DNA of 64,000 nucleotides, taken from Demequina sp. NBRC 110056. Lineage in GTDB: Bacteria > Actinomycetota > Actinomycetes > Actinomycetales > Demequinaceae. Positions within the stretch are counted from its first letter, which is position 1. The number at the start of each line of letters is the position of its first letter. Position numbers and translations under genes: made by a program. The stretch covers positions 1 to 64,000 of the forward strand of contig NZ_BBRM01000003.1 in assembly GCF_002090155.1 (NCBI RefSeq), in the 5' to 3' direction. This document shows positions 44,734-53,212 of this stretch, one piece after another. The notes under the pieces are model-generated. The model saw nothing but the letters and a program-made list of their open reading frames with translations, was not told the origin of the DNA and did no database searches.

Positions 44734-47343
44734 ATGAATGCACTTGCACGCGTCACGCGCGGCACGGCCGGCCTGGCCGTCGCGATCGTCGCCCGCATCA
44801 TCGCCGTCGTCGCCCTCGCCGCGATCGCGCTCCTGGCCTTCGGGCTCGCGGCGCTTCCCGCCTCCGCCGCGGAGTCGGTGGGTGCGGGTTCTGAGCCCGT
44901 CTCCTCGGCACCCGCTCCCGAGCCCGGCGCGCAGGAGCCCGTAGCGGTCGCGACCGCCGAGCCGGCGGCAGCACCCTCCGTCGCGCCGACCGCCCAGCCG
45001 GCGGCCGACGCCAGCGACTCGTCTGCGCCCGCACCTGCCGCGGCCGTCGTCGAGGACGACCAGCCGGCCGGCACCGCTCCCGACCCGGCGCCCGCTCCGG
45101 CCGCGCCCACCGCGATCGACGCTCTGTCGAACGTCCACGCAAGCGTCAGCGACGTCGCGGACGGCAAGCAGCTGCGCATCGACGCCGGATGGGCGCTGCC
45201 CGCCGGCACGGCGCCCGGCAGCACCTTCGGACTCTCGCTCCCCGCGGAGCTCGTCGCGGCGCCCATCGCGCCCTTCCCGCTGCTCGACACCGCCGGGCAG
45301 CCGGTCGGTGACTGCGAGGTCACGCGCGGCGGCATCGAGTGCACGGCCGGCGACTACGTCGCTCACCACCAGGACGTGCACGGCACCCTGTGGTTCAAGG
45401 TGACGGCGCACTACACCGACGGCGCCTCCCACGTGGACCTCGTCGAGGCTGGCGGCGCGACCCACCGCATCGACCTCACGGTCCAGCAGCCGACGCCGAC
45501 GCAGCCTCACACCGGCGCCACCCACGCCTACCACCCGGCAGCTCAGCCGACCAAGCGCTCGCGCCGGGTCGACTCCACGCGTCGCCGCATCGACTGGGAG
45601 GTCACAGTGCCGACGGCAGCCCGCCCGAGCCACGGCCCGCTCACCGTCACCGACACCTGGAGCGGCAGCACCCCGCTGTCGCTGACCGGAGACGCCAAGC
45701 TCACGTGCAAGGCCCAGCCCTCCGGCCACACCTCGGCCGTCGCCGCCCGCGGCTACGCCGTGACGGAGCGTGCCGACGGCGTCACGGTGTCGATCACCGA
45801 CTCCAGCTGCGACGGCACGTACGTTCTCGACTACTCGACGCAGATCCCCGCCACTGCGACCGGCCGCGCCACCTACGGCAACGTGGCGGTCGTCCCCGGC
45901 GCGCACCGGGCGACGGCGCACGCCACCTGGAACCCCCCGGCGGCGCTGTCCAAGTCGGTCAAGGGCGACAACGCCAACCGCCGGGCATCCTGGACGGTCG
46001 TCGCCGATGCCGCCTCTCTCGGCTCCGGCGAGGCCGTGATCTCGGACCACTACTCGGACCGCCTCACTCTGGACCCCGACTCGGTGTCCCTCCAGTGCCG
46101 CGTCCTCGGCCGCACCCAGCACCTGTCGGGCTCGGCGTGGACCGCGTCCGGCTCGGACCCGTCGAGCCAGCTGCTCGAGGTCAGCGTCACCGACCAGACC
46201 TGCCGCGTCGACGGAGGGCAGTACGTGCTGACCTACACGACGGCCTACCCCCGCGACGCCTTCTCCGGTGAGGCGTACTCGAACACGGTCGACATCGGCT
46301 CGGTCACCACCACCAAGGACGTCACCTACACCGCGAGCGCCGGTGGCGCCGCGACGGGTGTCGCTCTGTGGGCGCTGCACGTCACCAAGGACGTCACGGG
46401 TCCCGGCGAGGCCCAGGTGGGCGACACCCCCTTCGACGTGACGTGGAGCTACGGCTCAGGTGCCGACGCGAAGAACGGCGTGCTGCACGTCCACGATGGC
46501 TCGAGCGCGACGCTGGCCCGCATCCCCGAAGGTCAGACCGTGACGCTCACCGAGGCCGCCAACGACGTCGATGGTGTGGTGTTCACGGCTCCCGTCTACA
46601 CCGGCCACGGCGTGAACGCTGCCGGCGCTCGGTCGGCGACCGTCTCCGGAGGCAAGGGAACGGTCGAGGTGCGGCTCGAGAACCCGACGGCCGCCGTGCC
46701 GCCCCTCGCACCGGTGCTCGCGCCCCACCAGGCGCCTCACCAGGTGCCAACGCCGACTCCGGTGGCTGTGCCGCCGATGGTGCCGCAGGTGCTGAATGCA
46801 CCGCACCAGGTGCCGGGGCTGGTGCCGACGCCGACTCCGGTGGCTGTGCCGCCGATGGTGCCGCAGGTGTTGAACGCTCCGCACCAGGTGCCGGGGCTGG
46901 TGCCGACGCCGACTCCGGTGGCTGTGCCGCCGATGGTGCCGCAGGTGTTGAACGCTCCGCACCAGGTGCCGGGCCAGGTGCCGACGCCGACTCCGGTGGC
47001 TGTGCCGCCGATGGTGCCGCAGGTGTTGAACGCTCCGCACCAGGTGCCGGGCCAGGTGCCCACGCCGACCCCGGTGGCCGTGCCTCCGATGGTGCCCGGC
47101 AAGGTCACGACCACGACCGTCGCCCACTCGACACCTCGCGCGCCGCAGCCGACGGTCCAGCACCCGACGGCTCAGCACCCGGCTACGCAGGCTCCGACCC
47201 CGCACCACCCGGTTGCCGGCCGGACGCACCTGTCGCACACCGGCGCCGACTCCCTCGCATGGGGCGCGGCAGCGGCCGGGCTCGTCGCGGTAGGAGGAGT
47301 GCTCGCGGTCGCGGGTCGCCGCCGCCGCGTCCGGGAGAGCTGA
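44734..47343 (+). CDS. Wall-anchored surface protein with LSHTG sorting signal and 26-residue tandem repeats
   Basis: 869 residues. A signal peptide covers about residues 1-45 (AGLAVAIVARIIAVVALAAIAL, then ALPASAA). A Pro/Ala-rich linker leads to several beta-rich domains (residues 130-640) that include a DUF5979-like module with LHVTKDVTGPG. Residues 671-790 are tandem 26-residue units of the form PTPTPVAVPPMVPQVLNAP with HQVPG. The end is a sorting signal of the LAxTG class: LSHTG at 833-837, hydrophobic stretch, then RRRRVRES. Class E sortases use this type. ATG 44734 follows GAGGAAG. It shares architecture with the protein at 17777 and may form a cell-wall stalk. Confidence 0.88.
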   Translation: MNALARVTRGTAGLAVAIVARIIAVVALAAIALLAFGLAALPASAAESVGAGSEPVSSAPAPEPGAQEPVAVATAEPAAAPSVAPTAQPAADASDSSAPAPAAAVVEDDQPAGTAPDPAPAPAAPTAIDALSNVHASVSDVADGKQLRIDAGWALPAGTAPGSTFGLSLPAELVAAPIAPFPLLDTAGQPVGDCEVTRGGIECTAGDYVAHHQDVHGTLWFKVTAHYTDGASHVDLVEAGGATHRIDLTVQQPTPTQPHTGATHAYHPAAQPTKRSRRVDSTRRRIDWEVTVPTAARPSHGPLTVTDTWSGSTPLSLTGDAKLTCKAQPSGHTSAVAARGYAVTERADGVTVSITDSSCDGTYVLDYSTQIPATATGRATYGNVAVVPGAHRATAHATWNPPAALSKSVKGDNANRRASWTVVADAASLGSGEAVISDHYSDRLTLDPDSVSLQCRVLGRTQHLSGSAWTASGSDPSSQLLEVSVTDQTCRVDGGQYVLTYTTAYPRDAFSGEAYSNTVDIGSVTTTKDVTYTASAGGAATGVALWALHVTKDVTGPGEAQVGDTPFDVTWSYGSGADAKNGVLHVHDGSSATLARIPEGQTVTLTEAANDVDGVVFTAPVYTGHGVNAAGARSATVSGGKGTVEVRLENPTAAVPPLAPVLAPHQAPHQVPTPTPVAVPPMVPQVLNAPHQVPGLVPTPTPVAVPPMVPQVLNAPHQVPGLVPTPTPVAVPPMVPQVLNAPHQVPGQVPTPTPVAVPPMVPQVLNAPHQVPGQVPTPTPVAVPPMVPGKVTTTTVAHSTPRAPQPTVQHPTAQHPATQAPTPHHPVAGRTHLSHTGADSLAWGAAAAGLVAVGGVLAVAGRRRRVRES
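46744..47100 (+). repeat. 78-bp in-frame tandem repeat, about 4.5 units
   Basis: Units start at 46744, 46822, 46900, 46978 and 47056, each 78 bases (26 codons), with few differences. They encode the Pro/Val-rich spacer before the sorting signal. Being in frame, changes in copy number would only alter stalk length. Confidence 0.92.
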
Positions 47344-47356
47344 GGCTCAGCCTCGT

Positions 47357-47394
47357 GCGTCGCGCGTTCCCCAACGTCGAGGGGCGCGCGACGC
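47357..47394. terminator. Hairpin after the LSHTG protein gene
   Basis: GCGTCGCGCG (47357-47366) is complementary to 47385-47394, and CCCC/GGGG extends the stem inside with a two-base bulge. It begins 13 bases after the stop. Confidence 0.65.
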
Positions 47395-47396
47395 GC

Positions 47397-47402
47397 TAGT
47401 GT
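47397..47402 (+). promoter_or_regulatory. Probable -10 element (TAGTGT) of the SHOCT gene
   Basis: TAGTGT 52 bases before GTG 47455; the leader has AAGGAG at 47441-47446. Confidence 0.4.
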
Positions 47403-47454
47403 GCGTGTAGTCCCCTGTGCATCGGGACAGCACTACTTCTAAGGAGCAACACCC

Positions 47455-47847
47455 GTGGACTTCTTCGCCAACTTCTTCAGCATCCTGCTCTGGACGCTGT
47501 GGTTCATGATCGTCATCGCGTTCTTCGTGGTGGTCATCCGCATCATCCTCGACATCTTCCGTGACTCGGAGCTGAGCGGCTGGGGCAAGACCGGCTGGCT
47601 CATCCTCGTGATCCTGCTGCCGGCTCTCGGCGCGCTGATCTACCTCTTCGCTCGCGGCAAGGGAATGGCCTCCCGCGACGCGCAGGACGCAGCGGCCATC
47701 CGCGACGCCCAGCGCGAGTACACCCGCGGCGTGGTCGAGGAGGTCGGCGGTGCTGCCGGCCAGATCAAGGCAGCCAAGGAGCTGCTCGACGCGGGCACCA
47801 TCACCCAGGAGGAGTACGACGCGCTCAAGGCCAAGGCCCTCAGCTAG
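47455..47847 (+). CDS. SHOCT/PLDc_N domain membrane protein
   Basis: 130 residues: two membrane segments in a cardiolipin synthase N-terminus-like arrangement (SILLWTLWFMIVIAFFVVVI and TGWLILVILLPALGALIYLF followed by ARGKG), a helical linker, then a short C-terminal SHOCT domain (IKAAKELLDAGTITQEEYDALKAKAL). Such proteins are common small membrane oligomers with unknown role. The stop overlaps the end of the convergent kinase-like gene by four bases. Confidence 0.85.
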   Translation: MDFFANFFSILLWTLWFMIVIAFFVVVIRIILDIFRDSELSGWGKTGWLILVILLPALGALIYLFARGKGMASRDAQDAAAIRDAQREYTRGVVEEVGGAAGQIKAAKELLDAGTITQEEYDALKAKALS

Positions 47848-48893
47848 TCGCTCACCGTCACCTCGTGCCCGTCGGGCGCGAGCGTCGTGCGGCGGACTTC
47901 GTCACCCTCGGTGGCGACGATCGTCAGCGCGGTGCTCCGCCCGGCGGGCACGAGTCGTATGGTGACGGTTCCCGAGGCCGCATTCTCGAGCGCCCCCACG
48001 CACGCGGCGATGAGCCGCTCGGTCGCGTCCCCCTCGGCGGGAAGGGTGCCACGGTCATCGAGGATCGTGACGGCCACGCCGCGGGACCGCGCGCCCGACG
48101 CAGCCTGGGCGACCTCGGGCAGCATCAGCGCCCTGCCGCGCACGCCGTCGCGGAGCCGAGCCTCGGCGAGGCGGAAGCGCGCACGCTCGTCGGCGCTGAA
48201 CGGCGCACCTGCCGCGATGCGATCGAGCAGCGGCACCGCGAGCTTGGCGAGCTCGGCGGACCGAGTCCTGCGGATCTCCTCGGCGGCTGAGGCCTCCGCC
48301 TGGTCGGCCGCGGCGGCGAGGGACCGGCGCTCGAGGGAGCCGATGCGCCGGCCCGTGCGCCGCAGCGCGAGCGCGAAGAGGGTGCCCACGAGCAGGATGC
48401 CCAGGTGGGTGTTCAGCATCAGCACGCCGGCGAGCAGCCCGCGTCCGCTGAGATCCGCCCACGCGATCGTGATCGCAGCCATGAGCGCCATGCCGACCCA
48501 CGCCATGGAGGCCCGTCGGCGCAAGGCGAGGAAGAACAGCAGCCACGTGTTGGATCCGAGGTGCCAGGTCGCACGGCCCAGGTCGTCGACGTCGCTGAGG
48601 TTGGTGGCGACGAGCGCGGTCGACACGACCACCACCGCAAGCACCGCGTAGGTGTCGGCCCGGGGGAACGGATCGGGGTGCGCGCGGGCGAGGAGCACGC
48701 CGGCGCCGCTGACGAGCACCATCGCGAGGTACGACTGCCACGGCTGGATGAGGACGTCGATGGTCGCGAAGGTGAAGATCGCGTTCGCCGCGATGAACAG
48801 GATGACGAGCGCCAGGGCGGGCCGGGAGCCGAGGTACAGCAGCGACGAGACGTCGGCCTCGGGCGGCCTGACTCGGGAGGCGGGGGCCGTCAC
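47844..48893 (-). CDS. Membrane protein with degenerate histidine-kinase-like cytoplasmic part
   Basis: 349 residues, last gene of a three-gene two-component operon. Six or so hydrophobic segments fill residues 20-180, then a coiled-coil-like RRSLAAAADQAEASAAEEIRR stretch and a C-terminal domain that looks like a stripped HATPase: LIAACVGALENAASGTVTIRL recalls an N box, but there is no phospho-accepting histidine block and no DxGxG. It overlaps the upstream true kinase by four bases. Possibly a pseudokinase modulating that kinase; function unproven. Confidence 0.6.
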   Translation of the reverse strand: MTAPASRVRPPEADVSSLLYLGSRPALALVILFIAANAIFTFATIDVLIQPWQSYLAMVLVSGAGVLLARAHPDPFPRADTYAVLAVVVVSTALVATNLSDVDDLGRATWHLGSNTWLLFFLALRRRASMAWVGMALMAAITIAWADLSGRGLLAGVLMLNTHLGILLVGTLFALALRRTGRRIGSLERRSLAAAADQAEASAAEEIRRTRSAELAKLAVPLLDRIAAGAPFSADERARFRLAEARLRDGVRGRALMLPEVAQAASGARSRGVAVTILDDRGTLPAEGDATERLIAACVGALENAASGTVTIRLVPAGRSTALTIVATEGDEVRRTTLAPDGHEVTVSD

Positions 48894-50065
48894 GGCGCGC
48901 TCCAGCTGAGGGTCACGCGGGTCCCGGCGCCGGGAGCGGAGTCGACGTCGGCGCGTCCCCCGTCGACGGACGCGAGCTTGCCCACGATCGACGTGCGGAT
49001 CCCGAGGCGGGTCTGGCCGACCTGCCGCGGGTCGAACCCGCGCCCGTCGTCGGCGACGACCACCCGGACACGATCGGGGGTGAGCTGGGCGTCGACCGTG
49101 ACGCGCGCCTCGGCGCCGGCGTGGCGCTCCACGTTGCGCAGCGCCTCGCTCAGCGCCTCGGCGACCGCGGCCGCGACCGCGGCGGGGATCTCCCCGGAGC
49201 CTGTGGCGGCCGCGTTCACGACCACCTCCTCGCGCACGTCCGTCGCGGTCGACCGCAGCACGGCCGCGAGCTCGTCGGGCGCGTAGTCGCGCCGCGCCGC
49301 GTCCGGGGCGGTCAGCGATCGGATGACGTCGAGCGCTTCCGTCGCGCGCTCCGGCACGGTCGGGTCGTCGCTCGCGCGGTCAGCGGCGAGCAGCACCGAC
49401 ATGATGTCGTCGTGCACGATGGCGTTGATGCGGGCGAGCTCGCGCTCCCGCGTCGCGGTGGAGGCGGCCGCCATCGCCGCCTCACGGGCTCGGCGTGCGG
49501 CGTCGTCTTGGGCCTCGCCGGCCTTGAGGACCGCCTGCGCGATCGCTGCGAGGATCGAGCAGAACAGCACGGCTCCCACACCGTCCAGCACGGCGTCGAT
49601 GACGGCGGTGTCCGAAGCGGCGATCTGGACGCCGGCGACGAGCGGGCCCTGCAGGACCGGCGCGAGCCACACCCAGCGCGACCGCCAGGTGATGCCGGCA
49701 AGGGTGCAGCACAGCGCCGTCACCCCCTGGATCCACGGCGTGGTCCCCGTGGGCAGCTGCTCGACGCTCATGCCTGGCATCCACAGGACCTGCAGGGTGA
49801 GGAACCCGATCACGGCGATGCGTGCCGTCGCAGTGGCCGCGCGCAGCGCCCCGAAGGGGGCCATGAGCAGCAGCGACATCGGCATCAGCAGCGCGACCAC
49901 CACGCTCGCCCACCAGTACCAAGGCTCGAGCGAGGCGCGCTGGGCGAGGATGCCGCTCGAGCCCGTGAGCAGGAGCGCGCCGAACACGACCGCGCCGATG
50001 CCGGACGCTGTGTAGAGCGCGCGCTGGAGCCGATCCCGGGCGGACTCGACCGACAGCGTGCTCAC
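48890..50065 (-). CDS. Sensor histidine kinase, NarL/LiaS-DesK type
   Basis: 391 residues. The N-terminal half has about five or six TM segments; residues 175-235 are the HisKA_3-like dimerisation helices with the candidate phospho-histidine in ARINAIVHDDIMSVLL; the HATPase part has EALSEALRNVERHAGA, VVVADDGRGFDPRQ and LGIRTSIVGKLASVDG. It pairs with the response regulator encoded immediately upstream (4-base overlap). The signal is unknown. Confidence 0.9.
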   Translation of the reverse strand: MSTLSVESARDRLQRALYTASGIGAVVFGALLLTGSSGILAQRASLEPWYWWASVVVALLMPMSLLLMAPFGALRAATATARIAVIGFLTLQVLWMPGMSVEQLPTGTTPWIQGVTALCCTLAGITWRSRWVWLAPVLQGPLVAGVQIAASDTAVIDAVLDGVGAVLFCSILAAIAQAVLKAGEAQDDAARRAREAAMAAASTATRERELARINAIVHDDIMSVLLAADRASDDPTVPERATEALDVIRSLTAPDAARRDYAPDELAAVLRSTATDVREEVVVNAAATGSGEIPAAVAAAVAEALSEALRNVERHAGAEARVTVDAQLTPDRVRVVVADDGRGFDPRQVGQTRLGIRTSIVGKLASVDGGRADVDSAPGAGTRVTLSWSAP

Positions 50066-50691
50066 TCGAGGATGCCGTCCTCGACCGCGCGGCGGTACAG
50101 GTCCACGCGCGACGCCGCGGCCCGCCCCACCGCCTCGTACTTGCGCCGGATGGCCTTGACGTAGTCGGCGACCGTCGCTCGGGAGATGCCGAGGGCGGAG
50201 GCGACGGACGCCGCCGTCTCGCCCGACGCGTACATGCTGAGCACCTCGGCCTCGCGGTCGGACAGGCGCGCATCCGCGAGCGCCGCGTCGGCGTCGATGG
50301 CCGCCGCCCAGTCGGCGTTGAAGACGGCGTCCCCGCGCACGGCCGTGCGGATCGCATCGAGCAGCTCGTCTGGGTCCGACGACTTGCGCACCAGGCCGAG
50401 GGCACCCGAGCGCGCGGCGGACTGGACGAGCGCGCGATCCTCGGCACCGGTGTGGATGAGGACGTACGCGCCGAGGCGGTGGATCGCGGCGACGTTCGCG
50501 GCGGGGTCGGAGCCGTCGGCGAGGCGCAGGTCCAGCACGACGAGCTGGGGCGCCGGGTCGAGGGTCGTGAGCTCGTGGACCGTGCCGACGGTCGCGACGA
50601 GGTCGATGTCGGGGGCGCTGGCGACGAGCGTCTCGAAGCCCCTCGCGACCAGCGCGTGGTCCTCGACGAGCGCGATGCGATGCGCCTCCAC
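50062..50691 (-). CDS. LuxR/NarL family response regulator
   Basis: 209 residues. Receiver domain: IALVEDHALVARGFETLV, phospho-aspartate in LVVLDLRLADGSDP, then IHTGAEDRALVQ and VRKSSDPDELL. C-terminal LuxR HTH: LSDREAEVLSMYASGETAASVASALGI with ATVADYVKAIRRK. GTG 50691 is chosen because GAGAGGGGG lies just upstream; a longer frame to 50727 would start inside a TAGGGT -10-like hexamer. First gene of the minus-strand operon 50691-47844. Confidence 0.9.
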   Translation of the reverse strand: MEAHRIALVEDHALVARGFETLVASAPDIDLVATVGTVHELTTLDPAPQLVVLDLRLADGSDPAANVAAIHRLGAYVLIHTGAEDRALVQSAARSGALGLVRKSSDPDELLDAIRTAVRGDAVFNADWAAAIDADAALADARLSDREAEVLSMYASGETAASVASALGISRATVADYVKAIRRKYEAVGRAAASRVDLYRRAVEDGILE

Positions 50692-50926
50692 CGCGCCCCC
50701 TCTCCGTTGACCTGACCTGGTCGCCACCCTAGCGCTCTACCAGGCGTGAGGTGCCCGAACCGGGCAGGCGAGCGCGCATCGGCCCTGTGCCGTGACCGGA
50801 CGCGAAAAGTTCACCTTCACCCCCCACAAGTGGGGATACCGCGGTCCCCGCGTCGGTGGCAGTCTCGGAGACGAGGTTGAGGCGGGGTTCGCCCCCCTTG
50901 CCACACAGCCCGGAAGGGGATGGGCG

Positions 50927-51505
50927 ATGCACTGGTCGGCGGAGGAGTTCGTCCTAGTCATCACTGGCCTCCTGTTCCTGGTAGTCGTGGCATCCTCTTT
51001 CCTCCCGAGGGTGGAACTCACCCCCGTGTCGCGAGCGGCGTTTGCCATCGGCGCTATCGCATTCACCGGGGCAGCCGCACTCTTGGCGAGGATCGAGGAC
51101 GTCCTCTACCCGCCGCTCCTGTGGGCGGCGCCGGTCGTGCCGGTCATCGTGCTGGTGGTCATCGCGCGCGACGCCTCGAGGGCGGCCGCGACGCCCCGTC
51201 AGGCACCCGTCGTGCGCCGCTCGTCGACGCAGGTCTCCGGCGAGATCGAGACCGCCGCCGGCCGGGCCCTCCGCGCCCGCGCCGCGAGCCCCCAGTCGTC
51301 CGCGCACGAGCTCGCGCAGATCGCGTGGCGCCACGAGCACCTGCGGCCCATCGTCGCCGCCAACCCGGCGACGCCCCTCGCCGTCCTCGAGTGGCTGTCC
51401 ACGCACGGGGACGCCGAGATCAACGCGGCCATCGCCGCTCGCTCGACTCGCGCCGCCGGAATGCAGGGGCCGGCATCGGCGGGCCCGTCCGTCTCGGTGG
51501 CGTGA
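50927..51505 (+). CDS. Membrane protein with leucine-rich-variant-like C-terminal segment
   Basis: 192 residues. Three hydrophobic segments (FVLVITGLLFLVVVASSFL, AAFAIGAIAFTGAAALLA and LLWAAPVVPVIVLVVIA) precede a basic linker and a soluble part AHELAQIAWRHEHLRPIV and ANPATPLAVLEWLSTHGD that matches the spacing of LRV-type helical repeats. ATG 50927 follows GGAAGGGG. The region 50692-50926 before it holds a small CCCCA-CAAG-TGGGG hairpin and a CCGATGCG octamer. Function unknown. Confidence 0.65.
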   Translation: MHWSAEEFVLVITGLLFLVVVASSFLPRVELTPVSRAAFAIGAIAFTGAAALLARIEDVLYPPLLWAAPVVPVIVLVVIARDASRAAATPRQAPVVRRSSTQVSGEIETAAGRALRARAASPQSSAHELAQIAWRHEHLRPIVAANPATPLAVLEWLSTHGDAEINAAIAARSTRAAGMQGPASAGPSVSVA

Positions 51506-51509
51506 GCCC

Positions 51510-52229
51510 TCAGACGTCCTGACCGTCGACGGGATCCTTGCCCGTCGAGCCGCCCGCGTCGGGTCCCACGCGGCCCTCCGTGGGAGCGTCCAGCACGAGG
51601 ATGCACAGCGCACGCTTGTCGTCCCGCTGCCACGAATCCGCGGTCGGCACCCACGCGGTCCACGTCGACCCGGCCGGCCCCACGCCGTCCATCCGGGTGG
51701 CGCAGGCCTCGAGCGAGCGCTCGGCCACCGCCTCGTCGCCGGGGAAGCGCGCCTCGGGGAACGTGACCTCGGAGATCACCTCCGCCTCGTGCGCGCTCGC
51801 GCAGTCGACCACCGTCGCGGTCCCGACGGCGCCGTCGTCGCCCACGGTCTCGAGGCACATGCCGGGCACCAGGGCCGTCGCCGCCAGGTCGCCCGTCGCA
51901 CCCGGGTCCGCCGGCTCGAGCGACGCGCCCTGCCAGTCCAGGGCGACGGACCACGAGATGCCGATGAGCAGCGCGACGCCCGCGGCGATGCCTGTCCATG
52001 CCGCGATCGCCATGGCCGGGCCGGCCTTGCGCGCGGTGGTCGTGTCGCGCCCGCCGGCGGGCCGATGCGCGGGCTGGGTCGCGCCGGCACGCTCGCCTCG
52101 GGACGGGGCGGGGGTGGCGCCGCCTGGCTGGGTCGCCGGGGTCGCGTCGGCACTCGCGCGCGACCCGTCGTCGCGCGGCTCGCCGCCGGGAGGGGTGAAC
52201 CCTCCGGGAGCGGCGAACGAGTCGCTCAC
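51510..52229 (-). CDS. Septum formation family membrane protein
   Basis: 239 residues: a disordered Gly/Pro/Ala-rich cytoplasmic N-terminus of about 80, one TM (AMAIAAWTGIAAGVALLIGI), and an extracytoplasmic domain with DLAATALVPGMCLE, VDCASAHEAEVISEVTF and ACATRMDGVG blocks; the paired cysteines and the CxxxHxxE pattern match the septum formation domain of mycobacterial and Streptomyces membrane proteins. GTG 52229 overlaps the stop of xth by four bases, so the two are co-transcribed. Confidence 0.75.
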   Translation of the reverse strand: MSDSFAAPGGFTPPGGEPRDDGSRASADATPATQPGGATPAPSRGERAGATQPAHRPAGGRDTTTARKAGPAMAIAAWTGIAAGVALLIGISWSVALDWQGASLEPADPGATGDLAATALVPGMCLETVGDDGAVGTATVVDCASAHEAEVISEVTFPEARFPGDEAVAERSLEACATRMDGVGPAGSTWTAWVPTADSWQRDDKRALCILVLDAPTEGRVGPDAGGSTGKDPVDGQDV

Positions 52230-53017
52230 AGCGCGCCGATCTCCAGGACGACGGGCACGTGGTCCGAGGCGCCCTTGCCCTTGCGCTCGTCGCGCTCGAT
52301 GGTCACGCCGGTGGTCGCCGCGGCCAGCGCCGGGGAGGCGTAGGCGAAGTCGATCCGCATGCCCTCGTTCTTGGGGAACCGCAGCTGCTTGTAGTCCCAG
52401 AAGGTGTACCGGCGCTCGTCGGGGATGAACTGGCGGGACAGCTCGGTGTAGCCGGCGTCCGCGAAGGCGTGGAACGCCGCGCGAGCCTCCGGCGTGACGT
52501 GCGTCTCGGCTTCGGAGTCCTCCTCGGACCAGATGTCCGTGGGCAACGGCGCGACGTTGAAGTCGCCCACGAGCGCGGTGGGCGCATCGGCCCACGTCGC
52601 GGCCGCCTCGCGGAGGGTCCGCAGGAACTCGAGCTTGTAGGCGTAGTGCGGGTCCGCCAGGCCGCGCCCGTTCGGCACGTACAGGCTCCACACGCGCACG
52701 CCGCCGGCGGTCGCCCCCAGCGCGCGCGCCTCGACGACGGGGTCCTGGCCGGGCTTGCCGAAGGCCGGCTGCGCGGGGAAGGAGGTCTCGACGTCGGCGA
52801 GTCCCACGCGCGACGCGATCGCGACGCCGTTCCACTGGTTGAGGCCGTGGATCGCCAGCTCGTAGCCCGCCGCCTCGAACGGCTCGCGCGGGAACTGCTC
52901 GGGCTTGCACTTGATCTCCTGCATCGCCAGCACGTCGGTGTCTGAGCGCTGCAGCCAGTCGACCACGCGGTCGCAGCGGGCACGGACGGAGTTCACGTTC
53001 CAGGTGGCAAGACGCAT
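52226..53017 (-). CDS. xth: Exodeoxyribonuclease III
   Basis: 263 residues, AP endonuclease/3'-exonuclease of base excision repair. Motifs: RLATWNVNSVRAR, LAMQEIKCKPEQFP, WSLYVPNGRGLADPHYAYKLE, the catalytic ALVGDFNVAP, and ending RIDFAYASPAL and GASDHVPVVLEI. It has a TAGCGT hexamer six bases before the ATG, leaderless spacing, and shares a 195-base divergent promoter region with the dehydrogenase gene. Confidence 0.95.
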   Translation of the reverse strand: MRLATWNVNSVRARCDRVVDWLQRSDTDVLAMQEIKCKPEQFPREPFEAAGYELAIHGLNQWNGVAIASRVGLADVETSFPAQPAFGKPGQDPVVEARALGATAGGVRVWSLYVPNGRGLADPHYAYKLEFLRTLREAAATWADAPTALVGDFNVAPLPTDIWSEEDSEAETHVTPEARAAFHAFADAGYTELSRQFIPDERRYTFWDYKQLRFPKNEGMRIDFAYASPALAAATTGVTIERDERKGKGASDHVPVVLEIGAL

Positions 53018-53023
53018 GGCCCC

Positions 53024-53029
53024 ACGCTA
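53024..53029 (-). promoter_or_regulatory. Probable -10 element (TAGCGT) of xth
   Basis: TAGCGT on the minus strand, six bases before ATG 53017. Confidence 0.55.
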
Positions 53030-53047
53030 CCCGCCGCCAGCGTCGAC

Positions 53048-53106
53048 GAAAGTGGGTCCACTGTCATCGCGAACGGCGCCTTCCGCACGAACGTGGGCCC
53101 ACTTTC
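53048..53106. repeat. Inverted repeat with GGNCC-type arms between divergent genes
   Basis: GAAAGTGGGTCCAC (53048-53061) and GTGGGCCCACTTTC (53093-53106) form a 14-bp stem with one mismatch and a 31-base loop. Each arm is itself nearly palindromic around GGGYCC. It lies upstream of both xth and the dehydrogenase. Confidence 0.8.
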
Positions 53107-53110
53107 ATCT

Positions 53111-53150
53111 CGGGGCGGGGCGGGGCGGGGCGGGGCGGGGCGGGGCGGGG
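53111..53150 (+). repeat. Pentanucleotide tandem repeat (CGGGG)8
   Basis: Eight uninterrupted CGGGG units on the plus strand, 63 to 102 bases before the dehydrogenase ATG. Eight runs of four G could fold into G-quadruplexes, and the tract is prone to slippage. Confidence 0.95.
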
Positions 53151-53200
53151 CGGAGCCGGGTCGATGCGCCCGCGGGGTCCGAGCGTCTGATCGCTCCACG

Positions 53201-53206
53201 TACGCT
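53201..53206 (+). promoter_or_regulatory. Probable -10 element (TACGCT) of the dehydrogenase gene
   Basis: TACGCT ends six bases before ATG 53213, which fixes the start there and leaves the pentamer tract non-coding. Confidence 0.5.
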
Positions 53207-53212
53207 GGGGCC

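Noticed and set aside
46744..47100. Possible CRISPR array from regularly spaced repeats
   Set aside because: The 78-bp units are contiguous, in frame and encode a Pro/Val-rich spacer; there are no unique spacers and no cas genes.
53093..53212. SDR start at GTG 53093 that would make the CGGGG tract coding
   Set aside because: The canonical SDR begins at the ATG at 53213 with a -10 at leaderless distance; the extension is a Gly/Arg repeat with no homology signal.
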